This document shows positions 32,511 to 41,590 of a stretch of DNA of 64,000 nt, piece by piece. Source of the stretch: Streptomyces albireticuli (GTDB taxonomy: Bacteria > Actinomycetota > Actinomycetes > Streptomycetales > Streptomycetaceae). The position numbers were made by a program, and so were the translations under genes. Within the stretch, counting starts at the first letter, position 1. Each line of letters opens with the position of its first letter. Below the pieces are notes generated by a model, which was not told where the DNA came from, searched no databases, and worked only from the letters and a program-made list of their open reading frames with translations. The stretch lies in NCBI RefSeq assembly GCF_002192455.1, contig NZ_CP021744.1:2262001-2326000 (forward strand), in the 5' to 3' direction.

Positions 32511-33962
32511 TCAGCCGAGGGACGTCATCACGTGCTTGATGCGCGTGTAGTCCTCGAAGCCGTACGCCGAGAGGTCCTTGCCGTAGCCGGACTGCTTGAA
32601 GCCGCCGTGGGGCATCTCGGCGACCAGCGGGATGTGGGTGTTGATCCACACGCAGCCGAAGTCGAGCCGCTTGGACATCCGCATGGCGCGGGCGTGGTCC
32701 TTGGTCCACACCGACGAGGCCAGCGCGTACTCGACGCCGTTGGCGTAGCCGACGGCCTGCTCCTCGTCCGAGAAGGACTGGACGGTGATGACCGGGCCGA
32801 AGACCTCGTGCTGGATGATCTCGTCGTCCTGCTGAAGGCCGGAGACGACGGTCGGGGCGAAGAAGTAGCCCTTCTCGCCGACGCGGTGACCGCCCGCCTC
32901 GACCTTGGCGTGCGAGGGGAGCCGCTCGATGAAGCCCGACACCTGCTGGAGCTGGTTGGCGTTGTTGAGCGGGCCGTAGAGCACGTCCTCGTCGTCCGGC
33001 TGCCCGGTCTTGGTGTCGGCGGCGGCCTTGGCCAGCGCGGTCACGAACTCGTCGTGGATCGACTCGTGCACGAGCACCCGGGTCGCGGCCGTACAGTCCT
33101 GGCCGGCGTTGAAGAAGCCCGCGACCGAGATGTCCTCGACGGCCTTGGCGATGTCGGCGTCCTCGAAGACGACGACCGGCGCCTTGCCACCGAGCTCCAG
33201 GTGGACCCGCTTGACGTCCTTGGAGGCGGACGCGGCGACCTGGATGCCCGCCCGCACGGAGCCGGTGATCGAGGCCATGGCCGGCACGGAGTGCTCCACC
33301 ATCAGGCGGCCGGTCTCGCGGTCACCGCACAGGACGTTGAAGACGCCCTTGGGGTGGCCGAGCTCCTCCAGCACGCCGCCGATGATCTCGGCCATGAGCA
33401 GCGTGGAGGCCGGGGTGGTGTCGGAGGGCTTGAGGACGACGGTGTTGCCCGCGGCGAGCGCCGGGGCGAACTTCCACGTGGCCATCATCATGGGGTAGTT
33501 CCACGGCGCGACCTGCGCGCAGACGCCGATCGGCTCGCGCCGGATGATGGAGGTCATGCCCTCCATGTACTCGCCGGCGGAGCGGCCCTCCAGCATCCGG
33601 GCGGCACCCGCGAAGAAGCGGATCTGGTCCACCATCGGCGGGATCTCTTCGCTGCGGGTGAGCGCCAGCGGCTTGCCGGTGTTCTCGGACTCGGCGGCGA
33701 TCAGCTCCTCGGCCCGCACCTCGAAGGCATCGGCGATCTTGAGGAGCACCTTCTGGCGCTCGGCCGGCACCAGGTCGCGCCAGGCCGGGAACGCGGCCTG
33801 GGCCGCGGCCATGGCCGCGTCGACATCGGCCGGGCCGGACAGGGCGGCGACGGCGTACGCCTCGCCGGTGGCCGGGTTGACCACCTCCGTGGTCCGCCCG
33901 TCGGCGGCCTCCCGGAACTCTCCGTCGATGTAGTTGCGAAGACGACGCAGCTCGGTGGTCAC
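32511..33962 (-). CDS. Aldehyde dehydrogenase, gamma-aminobutyraldehyde dehydrogenase type
   Basis: This enzyme of about 483 residues is a paralogue of the one at 15243. The catalytic glutamate is in HLELGGKAPVVVFEDADI and the nucleophile in NAGQDCTAATRVLV. The C terminus GGFKQSGYGKDLSAYGFEDY is typical of betaine-aldehyde and aminobutyraldehyde dehydrogenases. I chose the GTG at 33962, which has AAGGGG 8 bp upstream, over the ATG at 33989. It is divergent from an Lrp-type regulator that precedes an aminotransferase, so the three probably form one amine-degrading unit: the aminotransferase makes an amino-aldehyde and this enzyme oxidises it. Confidence 0.86.
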   Translation of the reverse strand: MTTELRRLRNYIDGEFREAADGRTTEVVNPATGEAYAVAALSGPADVDAAMAAAQAAFPAWRDLVPAERQKVLLKIADAFEVRAEELIAAESENTGKPLALTRSEEIPPMVDQIRFFAGAARMLEGRSAGEYMEGMTSIIRREPIGVCAQVAPWNYPMMMATWKFAPALAAGNTVVLKPSDTTPASTLLMAEIIGGVLEELGHPKGVFNVLCGDRETGRLMVEHSVPAMASITGSVRAGIQVAASASKDVKRVHLELGGKAPVVVFEDADIAKAVEDISVAGFFNAGQDCTAATRVLVHESIHDEFVTALAKAAADTKTGQPDDEDVLYGPLNNANQLQQVSGFIERLPSHAKVEAGGHRVGEKGYFFAPTVVSGLQQDDEIIQHEVFGPVITVQSFSDEEQAVGYANGVEYALASSVWTKDHARAMRMSKRLDFGCVWINTHIPLVAEMPHGGFKQSGYGKDLSAYGFEDYTRIKHVMTSLG

Positions 33963-34049
33963 GTGCGCCACCCCTTCTTTCAGGTCCATTGGGTGAGACG
34001 CCCAGCCTAGTCAGTAAGGCGACGCTTTCGACATACCCACTACCCATGA

Positions 34050-34060
34050 ACAACGGAATC
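34050..34060. promoter_or_regulatory. One-mismatch copy of the ACGACGGAATC half-site
   Basis: ACAACGGAATC lies in the divergent promoter gap between the aldehyde dehydrogenase and the Lrp-type gene. It differs at one base from the half-site at 16823-16858 and 28844-28854. It may be part of a larger Lrp operator; the gap is unusually AT-rich for this genome. Confidence 0.3.
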
Positions 34061-34131
34061 AGTTCTTCAAAAGGTTCCACACAACGAATTTCATCGATTC
34101 AGGGTTGCCACACGGGCGAGTCCCATGCACA

Positions 34132-34629
34132 GTGGACTCCGTGGCCACTCGTAGTGCAGACCCCAAGAGCGTGCAGGGCACGCAGTCGATCGACGCCGTC
34201 TCCCTGGCGATCATCGAGCAACTCCAGGAGGACGGCCGCCGCCCCTACGCGGCGATCGGCAAGGCCGTAGGTCTGTCCGAGGCGGCCGTCCGGCAGCGCG
34301 TGCAGAAGCTGCTCGACCAGGGCGTGATGCAGATCGTCGCCGTCACGGACCCGCTCACCGTGGGATTCCGGCGCCAGGCGATGGTCGGCATCAACGTCGA
34401 GGGCGACCTCGACCCCGTCGCCGACGCCCTGACCGCGATGGACGAGGTGGAGTACGTCGTGGTGACGGCCGGCTCCTTCGATCTCCTCATCGAGATCGTC
34501 TGCGAGGACGACGACCACCTCCTGGAAACGATCAACAAGCGCATCCGGACCCTCCCCGGCGTGCGCTCCACCGAAAGCTTCGTCTACCTCAAGCTCCGCA
34601 AGCAGACCTACACATGGGGAACCCGATAG
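34132..34629 (+). CDS. Lrp/AsnC-family transcriptional regulator
   Basis: This 165-residue regulator has an N-terminal helix-turn-helix (DAVSLAIIEQLQEDGRRPYA, then GLSEAAVRQRVQKLL) and a C-terminal ligand-sensing domain (VEYVVVTAGSFDLLIEIVCE). Lrp proteins bind DNA as oligomers and respond to amino acids. The start is uncertain between TTG 34105, GTG 34132 and GTG 34141; I used 34132. Its last codons overlap the aminotransferase gene by 16 bp, so the two are co-translated. It probably senses an amine or amino acid and controls the aminotransferase and the divergent dehydrogenase. Confidence 0.88.
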   Translation: MDSVATRSADPKSVQGTQSIDAVSLAIIEQLQEDGRRPYAAIGKAVGLSEAAVRQRVQKLLDQGVMQIVAVTDPLTVGFRRQAMVGINVEGDLDPVADALTAMDEVEYVVVTAGSFDLLIEIVCEDDDHLLETINKRIRTLPGVRSTESFVYLKLRKQTYTWGTR

Positions 34630-35993
34630 CCGTGAGCAAGGACCTCTCCCAGACGGCGTACGACCACCTGTGGATGCACTTCACCCGCATGTCGTCGTAC
34701 GAGAACGCATCCGTGCCGACCATCGTGCGCGGTGAGGGCACCTACATCTACGACGACAAGGGCAAGCGCTACCTCGACGGTCTCGCCGGCCTGTTCGTGG
34801 TCCAGGCCGGCCACGGCCGCGCCGAGCTGGCCGAGGCCGCCAACAAGCAGGCGCAGGAGCTGGCCTTCTTCCCGGTGTGGAGCTACGCCCACCCCAGGGC
34901 CGTGGAGCTGGCGGAGCGGCTGGCCCACTACGCCCCCGGCGACCTCAACAAGGTCTTCTTCACCACCGGCGGCGCCGAGGCCGTCGAGACCGCCTGGAAG
35001 CTGGCGAAGCAGTACCACCAGCTGACCGGCAACCACCGGAAGTACAAGGTCATATCGCGGTCGGTCGCCTACCACGGCACCACCCAGGGCGCCCTGTCCA
35101 TCACCGGCCTGCCGGCCCTCAAGGCCCCCTTCGAGCCGCTGGTCCCCGGCGCGCACAAGGTCGCCAACACCAACATCTACCGCGCCCCGGTCCACGGCGA
35201 CGACCCGGAGGCCTTCGGCCGCTGGGCCGCCGACCAGATCGAGCAGCAGATCCTCTTCGAGGGCCCCGACACCGTCGCCGCCGTCTTCCTGGAGCCCGTG
35301 CAGAACGCGGGCGGCTGCTTCCCACCGCCCCCCGGCTACTTCCAGCGGGTCCGCGAGATCTGCGACAAGTACAACGTCCTGCTGGTGTCGGACGAGGTCA
35401 TCTGCGCCTTCGGCCGCCTCGGCACGATGTTCGCCTGCGACAAGTTCGGCTACGTCCCGGACATCATCACCTGTGCCAAGGGCATGACCTCCGGCTACTC
35501 CCCCATCGGCGCGGCCGTCATCTCCGACCGGATCGCCGAGCCGTTCTTCAAGGGCGACGCGACCTTCCTGCACGGCTACACCTTCGGCGGCCACCCGGTC
35601 TCCGCCGCCGTCGCGCTGGCCAACCTCGACATCTTCGAGCGCGAGGGCCTCAACCAGCACGTGCTGGACAACGAGTCGGCCTTCCTGTCGACCCTGTCCA
35701 AGCTGCACGACCTGCCGATCGTCGGCGACGTCCGCGGCAACGGCTTCTTCTACGGCATCGAGCTGGTGAAGGACAAGGCCACCAAGGAGTCGTTCACGCC
35801 CGAGGACTGCGAGCGGCTGCTCTACGGCTTCGTATCGAAGAAGCTGTTCGAGAACGGGCTGTACTGCCGGGCCGACGACCGCGGCGACCCGGTCATCCAG
35901 GTCGCGCCGCCGCTGATCGCCGGCCGGTCGACCTTCGACGAGATCGAGCAGATCCTCCGCGGCGTCCTTACGGAGGCCTGGACGAAGATCTGA
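34614..35993 (+). CDS. Class III aminotransferase (putrescine/diamine or omega-amino acid type)
   Basis: This 459-residue PLP enzyme of the class III (omega) aminotransferases shows FTTGGAEAVETAWKLAKQYH for phosphate binding (about 120-139), SRSVAYHGTTQGALS, the PLP aspartate in LLVSDEVICAFGRLG (about 259) and the Schiff-base lysine in ITCAKGMTSGYSPIGA (about 288). Sequence style matches pyruvate- or 2-oxoglutarate-dependent diamine aminotransferases. I kept the ATG at 34614 rather than the GTG at 34632. With the dehydrogenase at 32511 it would turn putrescine into GABA without glutamylation. Its exact amine donor is unproven. Confidence 0.86.
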   Translation: MGNPIAVSKDLSQTAYDHLWMHFTRMSSYENASVPTIVRGEGTYIYDDKGKRYLDGLAGLFVVQAGHGRAELAEAANKQAQELAFFPVWSYAHPRAVELAERLAHYAPGDLNKVFFTTGGAEAVETAWKLAKQYHQLTGNHRKYKVISRSVAYHGTTQGALSITGLPALKAPFEPLVPGAHKVANTNIYRAPVHGDDPEAFGRWAADQIEQQILFEGPDTVAAVFLEPVQNAGGCFPPPPGYFQRVREICDKYNVLLVSDEVICAFGRLGTMFACDKFGYVPDIITCAKGMTSGYSPIGAAVISDRIAEPFFKGDATFLHGYTFGGHPVSAAVALANLDIFEREGLNQHVLDNESAFLSTLSKLHDLPIVGDVRGNGFFYGIELVKDKATKESFTPEDCERLLYGFVSKKLFENGLYCRADDRGDPVIQVAPPLIAGRSTFDEIEQILRGVLTEAWTKI

Positions 35994-36360
35994 CCTATGG
36001 TCCGAGCGGCGGCCCGGCCGGCCGTCCGCACCGACCCGACGGCGTCCGGCCCGCTCCCGGACACCGTCCCCCCGCCGTGGCCCCGCGCGACCCCCTTCGC
36101 AGTACGCGCGCGTGGGCCACGGCTTTCACCATGTCCGCCCACGCCCCTGCCGCACATCCGCTCACCGGCCGTGCGCGTACGCGCTCCGACGCTTGGGCGA
36201 CGGCCGGGGATGAGGCCGACCGGAGGAAAGTGAGGCACTCCAGCGCCGAGCCTGGGAGAGGGCTAGGATCCCGGTTCCGTACGGTGCCAGTGACCCAATG
36301 GCCTCCGGTTCGTTCAGCCGGTCAGGGGAACGGACCCTTCAGCGACCCGAGGTGCTCGAT
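35994..36360 (+). promoter_or_regulatory. 367-bp gap with a candidate -10 box
   Basis: No gene is convincing here. TAGGAT at 36264-36269 resembles a vegetative -10 box about 90 bp before the ABC ATPase start. No clear TTGAC -35 box is visible 17-18 bp upstream. An ATG at 36298 is in frame with the ATPase but lacks a ribosome site. Confidence 0.4.
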
Positions 36361-37098
36361 ATGGTGGCCCCGCCGGACAACGACGTGCTCTGGGCACGCG
36401 GCCTGCATTACGCATACAGCGGTTCCCCCGCACTCGCCGGAGTCTCCCTCGGCGTGCGCGAAGGCGAGATCCTCGCCGTCACCGGACCACGTGGCTCCGG
36501 GAAGTCCACCCTGCTCAAGTGCCTGTCGGGACAGCTCGTCCCCCACCCCGGCGAGGTGTGGTTCAACAGCGCGCCCGTGCACACCCTCTCCCGCTCCGCG
36601 CGGGAGCGGCTGCGCCGGGAGCGGTTCGGCTGGATCGACAGCGAGCCCCACCTCGTACCGGAGCTGTCGGCCTGGGAGAACGCGGCCCTGCCGCTGCTGC
36701 TGCGCGGCATCGGCCACCGGGCCGCCAAGCGGACCGCCGGCGAGTGGCTGGAACGCCTCGACGTCGGCGACTGCGCCCGCAAGCGGCCCGGCGCGCTGCT
36801 CATGGCCCAGCGTCAGCGGGTCGCCATCGCACGGGCGCTGACCACCGAACCGACAGTGATCTTCGCGGACGAGCCGACCGCCCCGCTGCACAACGCCGAC
36901 CGGGCCCAGGTGCTGCGCACCCTGACCACGGCCGCGCGCTCGCACCAGATCACCGTCGTCGTCGCCGGCCTGGACGAGGAGGTCGCCACCCTGGCGGACC
37001 GCGCCGTCACCCTGGTCGACGGCCGCCGCACGAGCGGCATCCCGTCCCCCGAGGCATCCGAGGGCGAGGGCAGGGCCGCGTGCTCAGTCTCCGCCTGA
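36361..37098 (+). CDS. ABC transporter ATP-binding protein with degenerate signature motif
   Basis: This 245-residue LolD/MacB-type ATPase has Walker A TGPRGSGKSTLLKC at about 39-52 and Walker B TVIFADEPTAPL at about 170-181. The segment that should read LSGGQ is ALLMAQRQRVAIARAL, so the ABC signature is missing its S-G-G core. ATP hydrolysis may therefore be weak, or only one site of the dimer works. The ATG at 36361 has GAGG 8 bp upstream. It overlaps the next gene, a membrane protein, by 19 bp and is probably its partner. Confidence 0.8.
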   Translation: MVAPPDNDVLWARGLHYAYSGSPALAGVSLGVREGEILAVTGPRGSGKSTLLKCLSGQLVPHPGEVWFNSAPVHTLSRSARERLRRERFGWIDSEPHLVPELSAWENAALPLLLRGIGHRAAKRTAGEWLERLDVGDCARKRPGALLMAQRQRVAIARALTTEPTVIFADEPTAPLHNADRAQVLRTLTTAARSHQITVVVAGLDEEVATLADRAVTLVDGRRTSGIPSPEASEGEGRAACSVSA

Positions 37099-38327
37099 CG
37101 CGCGGCGCGCATCCGCTCGTCCTGCTGCGGCGGCTGCTGGTCGTGGCCGCCGCCGCGGGCGTCGGGTTCCTGCTGCTGTGCACGCTCGGATACGCGGTGG
37201 CCCACCCCAAGGCCACCGGGGAATCACTCGTCCGGCTGGTGTGGTGCGCCGTGCCGCTGGCCGCCGTCGTGCAGTTCGCCCTCGCCGTGGCCCGTACGGA
37301 CCCCGCCACCCGGCCCCGCGACGGCCTCGACGCCATCGGCCTCGGCCCGGTGCGGCTGTCCCTGCTCGCGGCGGCGTCCACGGCCCTCTCCTGCTCCGTC
37401 GGCAGCGGCGTCGCCCTGCTGGTCTACCTGGAGCTCCGCGGGGATCTCGGCGGCACCCCGCTGAGCGGCTCCGCCTCCCGGCTGCTGGACGGGAACGCCC
37501 CCCTGCCGTGGGCCGCGACGCTGACCCTCCTGGGCCTGCTGCCGGTACTCGCCGCCGGCACCTGCGCCCTCGTCCTGCGGCCGCGCTCGGGCGGCGAGCG
37601 GCGCGCCAGGGCGGCCGCGAAGCACACCGACGAGGGCCCGCAGGACACCGCGGACGCCCCCGCCGCTCCCGTCACGCCCGCACCGCCACGCGCGCCCAAG
37701 CCCAGCTACACCGGCCTCCCCTGGGGCATCACGATCATCACGGTCGGCCTCGCCATGGAGGCGTACGTGGCCCGGGGGCCGGCTCCGGCCCCCGACGCCC
37801 TGCTCGCCCTGCCCGGCTCGGACGGTGCCTCCCCCGGCGTCATCGGCGGCTGGCTGCTGGCCTCCCTGGGGCTCGTCCTGGCCGGGCCCGGGCTGACCCA
37901 CTGGTGCGGGGTCCTGCTGGCGGCCGGACGACCCGGAGCCGTAAGGCTGCTGGCCGGGCGGATACTACAGGACGCCGCCACCCGGATCGGGCGGCCGCTC
38001 GGGGTGCTGTGCGCGGTGGCCTCGGCGTCGCTCGCCGCCGCCGAGCTCTACGGCGCGGCGTGGGAGGCCGACGGATCACGGCCCTTCGGCCCGCTCACCG
38101 GCCTCGGCGCGGGCCTGGTGATGTCCTGCGTCACCGCCACCGCCATCACCGCGGCCCTCGACAGCCGCCAGAGCCGCGCCGGCACCACCTCGGCGCTGAA
38201 CCGCCTGGGCATCCCGCACTCGCTGCTCCGTGGCGCGGCCGTGCTGCGCACCGGTGTGCTGCTGGCCGTACTGACCCCGCTGACCTGGGCGATCGCCGAG
38301 CTGGCGGCCCTGCCCATGACGCGGTGA
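37080..38327 (+). CDS. Integral membrane protein, probable permease partner of the ABC ATPase
   Basis: This 415-residue protein has about nine hydrophobic segments, separated by a polar Ala/Pro-rich loop at about 175-215 (RAAAKHTDEGPQDTADAPAA). The GTG start at 37080 follows an AGGG site and lies inside the end of the ATPase gene. It has the rough shape of a FtsX/MacB-type permease, but I do not see the usual large extracellular domain and would not assign a substrate. Coupling to the ATPase with the altered signature is the main clue. Confidence 0.72.
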   Translation: MLSLRLTRGAHPLVLLRRLLVVAAAAGVGFLLLCTLGYAVAHPKATGESLVRLVWCAVPLAAVVQFALAVARTDPATRPRDGLDAIGLGPVRLSLLAAASTALSCSVGSGVALLVYLELRGDLGGTPLSGSASRLLDGNAPLPWAATLTLLGLLPVLAAGTCALVLRPRSGGERRARAAAKHTDEGPQDTADAPAAPVTPAPPRAPKPSYTGLPWGITIITVGLAMEAYVARGPAPAPDALLALPGSDGASPGVIGGWLLASLGLVLAGPGLTHWCGVLLAAGRPGAVRLLAGRILQDAATRIGRPLGVLCAVASASLAAAELYGAAWEADGSRPFGPLTGLGAGLVMSCVTATAITAALDSRQSRAGTTSALNRLGIPHSLLRGAAVLRTGVLLAVLTPLTWAIAELAALPMTR

Positions 38328-38333
38328 CGGCCG

Positions 38334-39446
38334 ATGGCCGCCGGTGCCACGGAGGAGATCGAGTCGCTGGAGGAGTTCGACCGGGTCGTCTCCGCCACCG
38401 GCTCGCCCGCCGGATACCGGGTGCAGTCCGTCGACCTGACGGCCCGTACCCCCGCCCTGCTGGCCGCCGACACCTCCGGGACGGTCTTCCTCGGCTGTCC
38501 GATGGAGCGGGAGGCGGCGGCGAAGGTGCGGGCCGGCGGCGCGCTGGTCTTCCCGCCGGTGCCGCATCTGCCCTTCGACCCCTACCGGGGCACGCTCTAC
38601 CGGCCCGAGGAGCTGTACGAGGGCCTGGAGAAGGGCTACGGCAACACGCCCGACGCGCTCGCGTACAGCTGGTACGAGCGCACCAGGGCGGACGGCGACA
38701 TCGTCGCCTCGATGCTGCGCGGCATCCATGACGACGCGGTCTCCGACGCCCTGGACGAGCTTCTGGTCGGGGAGCGCGTCGTGGGCGTCATGGGCGGCCA
38801 CAACCTGCGCCGCGACACACCGGAGTACGCGGCAGCGGCACGGCTCGGCCGGGCCCTGGCGCGCTCCGGGCTGATGGTCGCCACGGGCGGTGGCCCGGGC
38901 GCGATGGAGGCCGCGAACCTCGGCGCGTACGCGGCGCCGTTCGAGGACGGCATGCTGGACCGCGCCCTGGCGGACCTCCGGGGCGTCCCCGGCTTCACCC
39001 CGTCCGTGGGCGCCTGGGCCGCCACGGCTCTCGCCGTAAGGGCGACGCGGCCCGACGGCGGGCCCTCGGTGGGCATCCCCACCTGGTTCTACGGGCACGA
39101 GCCGTCCAACGCCTTCGCCGGGCACATCGCGAAGTACTTCGCCAACGCCCTCCGCGAGGACGGTCTCCTCGCCCGCGCCGACGCCGGGGTGATCTTCCTT
39201 CCGGGCGCCGCCGGGACCCTCCAGGAGATCTTCGGCAACGCCACCCCCAACTTCTACGGGTCCCGGGGGCAGGCGAGGCCGATGGTCCTCGTGGGGCGTG
39301 AGCACTGGACGTCCGTCCTGCCCGCCTGGCCGCTCCTCACGGCCCTGGCCAGGGGGAGGCCGATGGCCGGGCGGATCGCGCTGGTGGACACCGTCGAAGA
39401 GGTGCCGGCGGTGCTGACCCGGCTGGCGGGGCACCTCGGCGGCTGA
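38334..39446 (+). CDS. LOG-family protein (nucleotide monophosphate phosphoribohydrolase-like)
   Basis: This 370-residue Rossmann-fold protein has an N-terminal extension of about 150 residues. The LOG core contains VGVMGGHNLRRD, VATGGGPGAMEAANLGAY (GGGxGxME) at about 183-200 and FLPGAAGTLQEIF (P-G-x-x-G-T-x-x-E) at about 287-299. LOG proteins release free base from cytokinin or related nucleotide monophosphates. The glycine pair of PGGxGT is PGAAGT here. It is encoded 6 bp after the membrane protein gene on the same strand, and its physiological substrate is unknown. Confidence 0.8.
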   Translation: MAAGATEEIESLEEFDRVVSATGSPAGYRVQSVDLTARTPALLAADTSGTVFLGCPMEREAAAKVRAGGALVFPPVPHLPFDPYRGTLYRPEELYEGLEKGYGNTPDALAYSWYERTRADGDIVASMLRGIHDDAVSDALDELLVGERVVGVMGGHNLRRDTPEYAAAARLGRALARSGLMVATGGGPGAMEAANLGAYAAPFEDGMLDRALADLRGVPGFTPSVGAWAATALAVRATRPDGGPSVGIPTWFYGHEPSNAFAGHIAKYFANALREDGLLARADAGVIFLPGAAGTLQEIFGNATPNFYGSRGQARPMVLVGREHWTSVLPAWPLLTALARGRPMAGRIALVDTVEEVPAVLTRLAGHLGG

Positions 39447-39554
39447 CCGGCCGGCACCAAGTTTTTGACCTTTTCTTGACCCAAGGCAACTTCCGCGCCG
39501 AAAACCGCGTCTGGCTTTGGAGCACGACGGTTTATCAGGCGAACGGAGCTATTG

Positions 39555-40478
39555 GTGATCATCGGCCTTCTGACGGCTGTCGCGGCCTCGGCCTGTTACG
39601 GAACAGGTTCGGTCCTGCAAGCCGTGGGATCGCGCAAATCGGCCCGCCGGGAAGCCGCGGCGGCCTCCACCACGGGCACCACCCAGCACGGCGGGCCGAG
39701 CCTCTCGTCCACCGCCAAGGCCGCGGTGACCTGGGAGTTCATGGTCGGTACGGTCCTGGACTTCGTCGGCTTCGCCCTCGGCGCCCTGGCCGCCCGGATG
39801 CTGCCGCTCTTCCTCTCCCAGACGGTCATCAGCGCCAACCTCATCGTCACCGCGCTGCTGAGCATCAAGCTCCTCGGCATCCGGCTGACCCGGAAGGAGT
39901 GGATGTCGATCGGCGTCGTCTGCTCCGCGCTGGTGCTGCTGGCGACCGCCGCGGGTCACGAGGGCAGCGGCGAGGCCGCCCGGTCCACGCACTGGTGGCT
40001 GCTGATCATCTCCGTCGTGCTGATGGGCGGCGGCTGGGTGGCCGTCCACTTCCTGGGGTCGAAGGCCGCCATCCTGGCCGGTCTGCTGTCCGGCCTGGGC
40101 TTCGGCGCCATCGGCGTGGGTGTCCGCATCCTCGACGGCATCGACCCGTTCGACCTGCCCACGATGCTCGCGGACCCTGCGCTGTACGCGATCCTCATAT
40201 CCGGCAGCGTCGGCATGTACCTGCACACCGTCGCCCTCCAGATCGGCTCGGTCAACGGCGCCACCGCCGCGCTCGTCGTCGGTGAGACGGTGCTGCCCGG
40301 CATCATCGGCGTGGTGTGGCTCGGCGACACCTCCCGGGCCGGCTTCGCCTGGATGGCGATCCTCGGCTTCCTGCTGGCCGTGGCGGGAGCGGTGGCGGTC
40401 GCCTGGTTCGGCGAGCCCGAGGGGGCACCGGCGGCCGAGCCGGAGGCGAAGAGACTCGAACCGACCGCCACGGGCTGA
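39555..40478 (+). CDS. DMT-superfamily transporter
   Basis: This 307-residue membrane protein has about nine or ten transmembrane helices. It opens with IIGLLTAVAASACYGTGSVL and has FLSQTVISANLIVTALLSIK in the first repeat and GATAALVVGETVLPGIIGVV in the second. The fold is that of drug/metabolite transporters, close to the NIPA/EamA branch. The GTG at 39555 follows GGAG. The C-terminal tail is polar (PEGAPAAEPEAKRLEPTATG). It is monocistronic, ends in a strong hairpin, and its substrate is unknown. Confidence 0.8.
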   Translation: MIIGLLTAVAASACYGTGSVLQAVGSRKSARREAAAASTTGTTQHGGPSLSSTAKAAVTWEFMVGTVLDFVGFALGALAARMLPLFLSQTVISANLIVTALLSIKLLGIRLTRKEWMSIGVVCSALVLLATAAGHEGSGEAARSTHWWLLIISVVLMGGGWVAVHFLGSKAAILAGLLSGLGFGAIGVGVRILDGIDPFDLPTMLADPALYAILISGSVGMYLHTVALQIGSVNGATAALVVGETVLPGIIGVVWLGDTSRAGFAWMAILGFLLAVAGAVAVAWFGEPEGAPAAEPEAKRLEPTATG

Positions 40479-40494
40479 CGCCCGGCGCGCGTAC

Positions 40495-40543
40495 GAACGG
40501 GCCCGCCGCCCCGTCCCTCGTGGACAGGGCGACGGGCCCGTTC
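40495..40543. terminator. Bidirectional hairpin between DMT and thiamine ABC genes
   Basis: GAACGGGCCCG (40495-40505) pairs with CGGGCCCGTTC (40533-40543). Inner bases CGCCC-type extend the stem. It lies between convergent genes. Confidence 0.75.
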
Positions 40544-40552
40544 CCGTTCCCC

Positions 40553-41590
40553 TCAGGGACCGTCCAGCACCACGACCTCGCCGGCGTCGAACGTGACGCC
40601 CACCCGGTCCCCCACGTCGGGCGCGCCCCGCAGGCCGCACGCAGCCTCCAGCTGCGGCCCGTCGGAGGGACTCAGCAGCACCACGACATGGTCGCCCCGG
40701 AACGTCCGGCCGGTCACCGTGCACGGCAGCCCGCCGGCTTCCCCTCCGTCCGGCACCAGCAGCACACCCGCAGGCCGTACGAGCAGCCGGCGCTCGCCCT
40801 CCGGTGTGCCGGCGGGCACCGGGATCCTGCCCCACACCGTGTCCGCGCTCCCGCCGCTCACCCGCGCCGCGACGACGTTGTCGAAGCCGAGGAAGCGGGC
40901 CACGAACTCCGACGCCGGCCGCTGCCACACCTCCAGGGGCGTGCCCGCCTGGGCTATGCGCCCGTCGCGCATCACCACCACCCGGTCGGCGAGCGCGAAC
41001 GCCTCGCCCTGGTCGTGGGTGACGGCCAGCACCGTGGTTCCCAGCCGGCCGAAGAGCTCGCGCAGCTCCACCACCAGCCGCTCGCGCAGACCGCGGTCGA
41101 GCTGGCCGAGCGGCTCGTCGAGCATCAGCAGCCGGGGGCGGGGCGCGAGGGCGCGCGCGAGCGCCACCCGCTGCTGCTCACCGCCGGACAGCGCCGCGAC
41201 GGCGCGCCGCCCGGCACCCGGCAGCCCCACCAGCTCCAGCAGCTCCGTCACCCGGCGCTCCGTCTCGGCGCGGCCCGCCTTCCGCATGCGCAGGCCGAAG
41301 GCGACGTTGCCGCCGACGTCCCGCTGCGGGAAGAGCTGGTGGTCCTGGAACATCAGGCCCACCTCGCGCCGGTGCGTGGGCACGCCCTCCTGGTCGTTCC
41401 CGGAGAGGAGCACCCGTCCGGCGTCCGCCCGCTGGAGCCCGGCGACGACCCGCAGCAGCGTGGACTTGCCGCTGCCGCTCGGGCCGAGCACACAGACCGT
41501 CTCGTGCTCGGCGACCTCCAGGTCCACCGCGTCCAGGGCGGCGCGCTCCCCGAAGCGGACCGTGACGCCGTCCAGTCGCAGCAAGGACAT
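40553..41590 (-). CDS. Thiamine-type ABC transporter ATP-binding protein
   Basis: This 345-residue ATPase has Walker A LGPSGSGKSTLLRV at about 35-48, signature AALSGGEQQRVALARALAPR at about 134-153 and Walker B LMLDEPLGQLDRG at about 158-170. A C-terminal TOBE-like region follows with LLVRPAGVLLVPD. The ATG at 41590 overlaps the permease stop in an ATGA. It is the last of three genes behind a TPP riboswitch, so it probably drives import of thiamine or its phosphates. The layout matches ThiQ, though the protein is longer than the enterobacterial one. Confidence 0.85.
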   Translation of the reverse strand: MSLLRLDGVTVRFGERAALDAVDLEVAEHETVCVLGPSGSGKSTLLRVVAGLQRADAGRVLLSGNDQEGVPTHRREVGLMFQDHQLFPQRDVGGNVAFGLRMRKAGRAETERRVTELLELVGLPGAGRRAVAALSGGEQQRVALARALAPRPRLLMLDEPLGQLDRGLRERLVVELRELFGRLGTTVLAVTHDQGEAFALADRVVVMRDGRIAQAGTPLEVWQRPASEFVARFLGFDNVVAARVSGGSADTVWGRIPVPAGTPEGERRLLVRPAGVLLVPDGGEAGGLPCTVTGRTFRGDHVVVLLSPSDGPQLEAACGLRGAPDVGDRVGVTFDAGEVVVLDGP

